From: Streptomyces spiramyceticus
GTDB taxonomy: Bacteria > Actinomycetota > Actinomycetes > Streptomycetales > Streptomycetaceae
NCBI RefSeq assembly: GCF_028807635.1
Contig: NZ_JARBAX010000001.1
Location: 3,769,501 to 3,833,500, forward strand
Length of the DNA stretch: 64,000 nucleotides
Reading direction: 5' to 3'
Shown: one piece after another, positions 59,485-64,000 of the stretch
Numbering within the stretch: the first letter of the stretch is position 1
How the letters are laid out: each line of letters starts with the position of its first letter
Program-made: the position numbers and the translations under genes
Notes under the pieces: generated by a model
The model's input: only the letters and a program-made list of their open reading frames with translations
Told to the model about the DNA's origin: nothing
Database searches by the model: none

Positions 59485-60495
59485 GTGACCGTCGTCGGGC
59501 CGTTCGGACTGAGCGTGCGGGACCAGGCTCTTGAGACCGATGTCCAGACCGGACTGGCAGCTGTCGAGGAGGGACTGCTCGACGCCACCAAGAGCGAGGT
59601 TCCCTTCATCACGGAGGCCGCGCAGCATCTGGTGCGGGCCGGTGGCAAGCGATTCCGTCCTCTCCTCGTCATGCTCGCCTCCCAGTTCGGCGATCCGTAC
59701 GCACCGGGCATCGTGCCGTCCGCCGTGGTCGTCGAGCTGACGCATCTGGCGACGCTGTACCACGACGACGTGATGGACGAGGCGGATGTACGCCGCGGAG
59801 TCGCCAGCGCCAATGCCCGCTGGGGCAACTCGGTCGCGGTCCTCACCGGTGACTTCCTCTTCGCACGCGCGTCGCACATCCTGGCCGACCTCGGGCCCGA
59901 GGCCGTACGCATCCAGGCGGAGGCGTTCGAACGTCTCGTCACGGGCCAGATCCTGGAGACGGCGGGTCCGCGCGACGACGAGGATCCCGTCGCGCACTAC
60001 CTGGACGTCATCGCCGGCAAGACCGGCTCGCTGATCGCCGTGTCGGGGCGCTTCGGCGCGCTGATGTCGGGCGCCGACGAGCGCGTGGTCGACATCCTCA
60101 CGCAGTACGGCGAGCGGCTCGGCACCGCCTTCCAGCTGGCCGACGACGTACTCGACATCGCGAGCGACAGCCACGAGTCCGGGAAGACGCCCGGCACGGA
60201 CCTGCGCGAGGGCATCCCCACGCTGCCGGTGCTGATCCTGCGGGCGCAGGCGGCCGAGCACGGGCGGGCGGACGACCTGGAGCTGTGCGAGCTGCTCGAC
60301 GGGGACCTCGCGGACGACGCCCGGCACGCCGAGGTGCTGAAGCGGCTGCGCGTACACCCGGCTCTTGAGCAGGCGAGGCGCGAGACCATCCGGTACGCCG
60401 AGGAGGCGCGGGCCTCGCTGGCGCCGCTGCCTGAGTGCTATGCGAAGGCGGCTCTGGAGGAGCTGTGCGACGCCGTGGTGCACCGCGCGGGCTGA
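59485..60495 (+). CDS. long-chain polyprenyl diphosphate synthase
   Basis: 336 residues, trans-isoprenyl synthase. The first aspartate-rich motif is D-D-V-M-D in L-Y-H-D-D-V-M-D-E-A-D-V-R-R-G; the second is D-D-V-L-D in Q-L-A-D-D-V-L-D. Small residues before the first motif suit a long product, and the gene lies next to the nuo/menaquinone block, so a menaquinone-tail synthase (about C45) is the likely role. GTG 59485 is chosen with GGAG eight bases before; GTG 59476 is possible. The 282-base gap upstream shows no gene. Confidence 0.9.
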   Translation: MTVVGPFGLSVRDQALETDVQTGLAAVEEGLLDATKSEVPFITEAAQHLVRAGGKRFRPLLVMLASQFGDPYAPGIVPSAVVVELTHLATLYHDDVMDEADVRRGVASANARWGNSVAVLTGDFLFARASHILADLGPEAVRIQAEAFERLVTGQILETAGPRDDEDPVAHYLDVIAGKTGSLIAVSGRFGALMSGADERVVDILTQYGERLGTAFQLADDVLDIASDSHESGKTPGTDLREGIPTLPVLILRAQAAEHGRADDLELCELLDGDLADDARHAEVLKRLRVHPALEQARRETIRYAEEARASLAPLPECYAKAALEELCDAVVHRAG

Positions 60496-60496
60496 C

Positions 60497-60510
60497 GTGA
60501 CTCACGTCAC
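60497..60510. promoter_or_regulatory. Crp-like palindrome before the CHRD gene
   Basis: GTGACTCACGTCAC matches GTG-N6-GTCAC and lies in a near-perfect dyad (60493-60509, TGACGTGA-C-TCACGTCA) that overlaps the end of the polyprenyl synthase gene. It is 96 bases before the secreted CHRD-protein start. Confidence 0.5.
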
Positions 60511-60605
60511 ATTGTTGCTTTGAGTCGAGACTCGGATCCGCTCCGTATTCATGCCCAGAAGCCGACGCAGGGGGCGTTGGCTCTGGAACGGGGAGATTTC
60601 CGATC

Positions 60606-61631
60606 ATGGGCGGTATTGCGCAGCGTCGTAAGAGCGTCATCATCGGCACCACCGCGGTCGCGGCGGCCGCGGGCATCACGCTCGGAGTCCTGCCGGCCTT
60701 CGCCGACGACGGCAGCAGCAAGGGCACTTCCGGACACGGCGGGCACAGCGCCGGGTCCTCCGAAGGCGTGGCGGTGCAGAGCGGTGGCTCCGGCAGCAAC
60801 CACGGCGCCTCGTTCTTCGCGGCCAGCCTGAACGGTGCCAATGAGGTACCGGTGCAGGGCGGCCCCGCCGTCGGCGACAAGGACGGCGCCGCGCTGGAGT
60901 TCGTGAAGGTCAAGGGCAGCACGGTGTCCTTCGCTGTGAAGTGGCGCGGCACCGACAAGCCGACCGCTCTCCACATCCACCAGGGCGGCAAGGGCGTCAA
61001 CGGCGGCATCAAGGTCGACTTCACCGGGCAGCTCGGCAAGGGCAAGGGAACGGGCAGCAAGGGGTGGACCGCGACCGGTTCGGTCGAGGTCAAGGACACG
61101 GCTGTGCTGAACGCCTTCAAGGCCGACCCGACGGGCTTCTACGCGAACCTGCACACGGCCGAATTCCCGGGCGGCGCGGTGCGCGGCCAGTTCCACAAGG
61201 TGACCAATGCCTTCAACTTCGACCACGCCCTGAACAACTTCCAGGCCCCGGTGGTCAAGGGCAAGCAGATCTACGAGTGTAAGGAGGACGACGGGAGGCG
61301 CTCGTTCCAGCAGCGCGATGTACGGGCCGAGCTGGCCGGACACATCTCCCACTCCTTCGTGAAGCCCAACTCCGGCACACCGCAGTGGATCGCCCAGGAC
61401 CACAGCGCGGTCACCGGCTCACTGATCAGCAAGTCCCCGAACGGTGACGGCAACATTCCGGAACTGGACCTCCAGGCAAAGCAGTCGGGCAAGAGGCACG
61501 GCCTGTTCGCGCACACCACCGAGATCCTGCGGCTGAACACCGTGGGTGGCGTGGCGCCGGCGGGCAGCTGCAAGACCGGCTCCGTCGAGGCCGTTCCGTA
61601 CCGGGCCGACTACGTCTTCATCCAGCGCTGA
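60606..61631 (+). CDS. secreted CHRD-DUF3455 two-domain protein
   Basis: 341 residues. The signal peptide has R-R-K then an Ala core ending A-F-A at about 33. After a Gly/Ser/His linker, a CHRD domain runs from about 68 to 200 (L-N-G-A-N-E-V-P near its start, A-L-H-I-H-Q-G and F-P-G-G-A-V-R-G-Q-F). From about 215 a second domain has I-Y-E-C, Q-W-I-A-Q-D-H-S-A-V-T-G-S and ends G-G-V-A-P-A-G-S-C, as in DUF3455. Two Cys fit an extracytoplasmic disulfide. Function is unknown. Confidence 0.75.
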   Translation: MGGIAQRRKSVIIGTTAVAAAAGITLGVLPAFADDGSSKGTSGHGGHSAGSSEGVAVQSGGSGSNHGASFFAASLNGANEVPVQGGPAVGDKDGAALEFVKVKGSTVSFAVKWRGTDKPTALHIHQGGKGVNGGIKVDFTGQLGKGKGTGSKGWTATGSVEVKDTAVLNAFKADPTGFYANLHTAEFPGGAVRGQFHKVTNAFNFDHALNNFQAPVVKGKQIYECKEDDGRRSFQQRDVRAELAGHISHSFVKPNSGTPQWIAQDHSAVTGSLISKSPNGDGNIPELDLQAKQSGKRHGLFAHTTEILRLNTVGGVAPAGSCKTGSVEAVPYRADYVFIQR

Positions 61632-61873
61632 AGCTGAAACGCGTAAATAGCTGCAAGGGGCAATCGGCGTCTTTCCTCACTCGTGGGGGGAGGCGCCGAC
61701 GCCGTATGTCATCCCGGAGCAGTAGACGGAGTTGATCCCGGGGTCTGACGCTTCCGGCCTCCCGATTTGGTCAGATTGGGACACCACTCCCCACCAATTC
61801 GGGTGAGAATGGCGGCGCGGGGGTGGACGAGTGCAACTGGACGACGGCCGCCAACCACGGAGGTAGCGCACAC

Positions 61874-63154
61874 ATGGCACCGAACGACAGGGCACAGACC
61901 ACCGAGGGGACCAAGGGCTTTGCCGCGGGCCGCCGGAAGGCCGCACGTTACGTCGTCCCCGTCGCGGTGGCGGGGGTGGCCGCGGCGACCATCGGACTCG
62001 TCCCGGCGCTCGCCGACTCGGGCGACCCGGATCTGCCGAAGATCACCGCCCAGCAGCTGATCGAGAAGATCGCGGCGTCGGACACGGAGCAGCTCTCCGG
62101 CACCGTGAAGATCAACACGGACCTGGGCATCCCGTCGCTGGGCGGCCTCGCCGAGGGGCTGATGCCCAAGGGGGAGGGCGAGGGCAGCGGCGCATCGGCC
62201 GACCCTCAGGCCAAGCTGATGGAACTCGCCTCCGGCACGCACACTCTGCGCGTCGCGGCGGACGGTCCGGACAAGCAGCGGGTGTCGATCCTGGACGACG
62301 CGGCGGAGTACAGCCTCATTCACAACGGCGACGACGTGTGGGCGTACGACAGTGCCTCGAACGAGGCGTTCCACAGCAAGGGTTCGTCGGACGCGAAGGG
62401 CTCGGACAAGGGTTCCGCCAAGGGCCGGGACAAGGGCCCGTACAAGGGATCCGCCCCCACAACTCCCAAGGAGCTGGCCGAAGAGGTCCTGAAGGCCGCG
62501 GACGAGACCACATCGGTGACCGTCGACGGCACCGCGCAGGTCGCAGGCCGGGATGCGTACCAGCTGCTCATCAAGCCCAAGCAGTCCGGTACGACGATCG
62601 GGTCCATCAGGGTCGCGGTCGACGCGGAGAACGGCGTACCGCTCAAGTTCACGCTCTCGCCGAGCAGCGGCGGCAAGGCCGCGATCGACGCGGGCTTCAC
62701 CAAGGTCGACTTCGCGAAGCCGTCCGCGGACACCTTCGACTTCAGCCCGCCCAAGGGCGCGAAGGTGACCGAGGAGGGCGAGGTCAAGGCCCCGGAGAAG
62801 GGCGAGAAGGGCCTGGAGGGCCTGGAGGGCCTGGAGGGCTTCGAGGGCTTCAAGGGCGGCGAAGAGGACCTGAACAGCTTCGAGGGACTCAACATCATCG
62901 GCGAGGGCTGGACCACGGTCGCCGAGATCTCCTCCCCCGGCGGCTCCGACGCCAAGGCGCCCAAGTCGGGCGATGTGCCGCCTGAGGCACAGCAGTTCAT
63001 GGACGCGCTGGGCGACAAGGTCTCCGGCAAGTTCGGCTCGGGCACGGTCTTCTCGACCCGCCTCGTCAACGCCCTGATGACGGACGACGGCAAGATGTAC
63101 GTCGGCGCGGTCACCAAGGACGCGCTGGTGCAGGCCGCCAACGCGGCCAAGTAG
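61874..63154 (+). CDS. secreted LolA-like protein
   Basis: 426 residues. G-R-R-K-A-A-R-Y and a hydrophobic stretch to P-A-L-A (about 48) form the signal/anchor. The body resembles the LolA/LppX-like beta sheet lipoprotein-carrier fold of actinobacteria, with D-L-P-K-I-T-A-Q-Q-L-I-E-K-I-A, S-G-T-V-K-I-N-T and H-T-L-R-V-A-A-D-G-P. A Lys/Gly/Ser insert (about 173-195) and an E-G-L repeat (about 312-330) interrupt it. GGAGG is 11 bases before ATG 61874, a long spacer. It may carry or sense lipids outside the membrane. Confidence 0.7.
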   Translation: MAPNDRAQTTEGTKGFAAGRRKAARYVVPVAVAGVAAATIGLVPALADSGDPDLPKITAQQLIEKIAASDTEQLSGTVKINTDLGIPSLGGLAEGLMPKGEGEGSGASADPQAKLMELASGTHTLRVAADGPDKQRVSILDDAAEYSLIHNGDDVWAYDSASNEAFHSKGSSDAKGSDKGSAKGRDKGPYKGSAPTTPKELAEEVLKAADETTSVTVDGTAQVAGRDAYQLLIKPKQSGTTIGSIRVAVDAENGVPLKFTLSPSSGGKAAIDAGFTKVDFAKPSADTFDFSPPKGAKVTEEGEVKAPEKGEKGLEGLEGLEGFEGFKGGEEDLNSFEGLNIIGEGWTTVAEISSPGGSDAKAPKSGDVPPEAQQFMDALGDKVSGKFGSGTVFSTRLVNALMTDDGKMYVGAVTKDALVQAANAAK

Positions 63155-63203
63155 GGCTCGGCGGCCTGGGCGCGCTTCACGGCGAAGGACATCACGGCCT
63201 GAG

Positions 63204-63233
63204 ACGGTCCGGCCCCCGCCGGGGCCGGACCGT
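63204..63233. terminator. bidirectional hairpin
   Basis: Perfect 13-base arms (63204-63216 and 63221-63233), loop CGCC, between convergent genes. Confidence 0.85.
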
Positions 63234-63238
63234 ACAGG

Positions 63239-63289
63239 ACTGAGCTGAGCTGAAATGAACTGAGCTGGACTGAACTGGGCTGGGCTGGG

Positions 63290-63291
<2 letters not shown>
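63239..63291. repeat. CTGAG/CTGGG simple repeat
   Basis: About ten near copies of a 5-base word (CTGAG, CTGAA, CTGGG, CTGGA) run up to the stop codon of the minus-strand gene. Confidence 0.7.

Positions 63292-64000
<709 letters not shown>

Overview
The window is about 70% G+C or higher, uses GTG starts freely, almost never uses TTA codons and packs genes into ATGA/GTGA-coupled operons. With the futalosine (mqn) menaquinone route, a WhiJ-type XRE/DUF397 pair, a cold-shock gene and a 14-gene nuo operon, this points to a Streptomyces chromosome, in a core arm with accessory patches.

Layout. (1) 1-10,500: a compact, unrecognised biosynthetic cluster: MFS exporter (cut by the window edge), cytochrome P450, a DUF6002-like protein that looks like a PLP fold-type II enzyme, a FemAB/GNAT-fold acyltransferase, a second MFS, an F420/flavin luciferase-like oxidoreductase and an asparagine synthetase, mostly translationally coupled. 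A DUF6817-like small protein and a LuxR regulator lie on the other strand. There is no PKS, NRPS or RiPP core. TTA codons occur in asnB and in the LuxR gene, suggesting bldA control. (2) 10,500-18,600: secreted lipase, frdABCD fumarate reductase/succinate dehydrogenase, small Cys protein, AraC regulator, acyl-CoA ligase, cold-shock protein. (3) 19,100-28,100: menaquinone genes mqnA, mqnC and menG, an amidohydrolase-like remnant, glutaminase, a zinc-ribbon membrane protein and a geranylgeranyl-reductase-type flavoprotein that probably saturates the menaquinone tail. (4) 28,100-36,200: accessory region with a PIN toxin/antitoxin pair, WhiJ-like regulator with DUF397, a winged-helix/zinc-ribbon protein, a small ABC exporter cassette with a secreted Cys-rich protein of unknown function, remnants of a second such transporter, and an NlpC/P60 hydrolase. 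(5) 36,200-53,000: nuoA-N, preceded by a Rex-like operator and Crp-like sites and closed by a strong intrinsic terminator. (6) 53,000-64,000: RecQ, a multi-branched repeat element, fumarylacetoacetase, an ATP-grasp/flavoprotein pair, a long-chain polyprenyl diphosphate synthase (likely for the menaquinone tail), a secreted CHRD-DUF3455 protein, a LolA-like secreted protein and the end of an M28 aminopeptidase.

Functionally, regions 2, 3, 5 and part of 6 form a respiratory neighbourhood: quinone head group, tail synthesis, methylation, tail reduction, complex I and a quinone-linked fumarate reductase. The most novel material is the PLP/FemAB/AsnB cluster at the left edge and the secreted-Cys-protein/ABC cassette at 31.3-34.8 kb. 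No tRNA, rRNA, CRISPR array or intact insertion sequence was seen. All assignments are from reading sequence and motifs; no database search was run.
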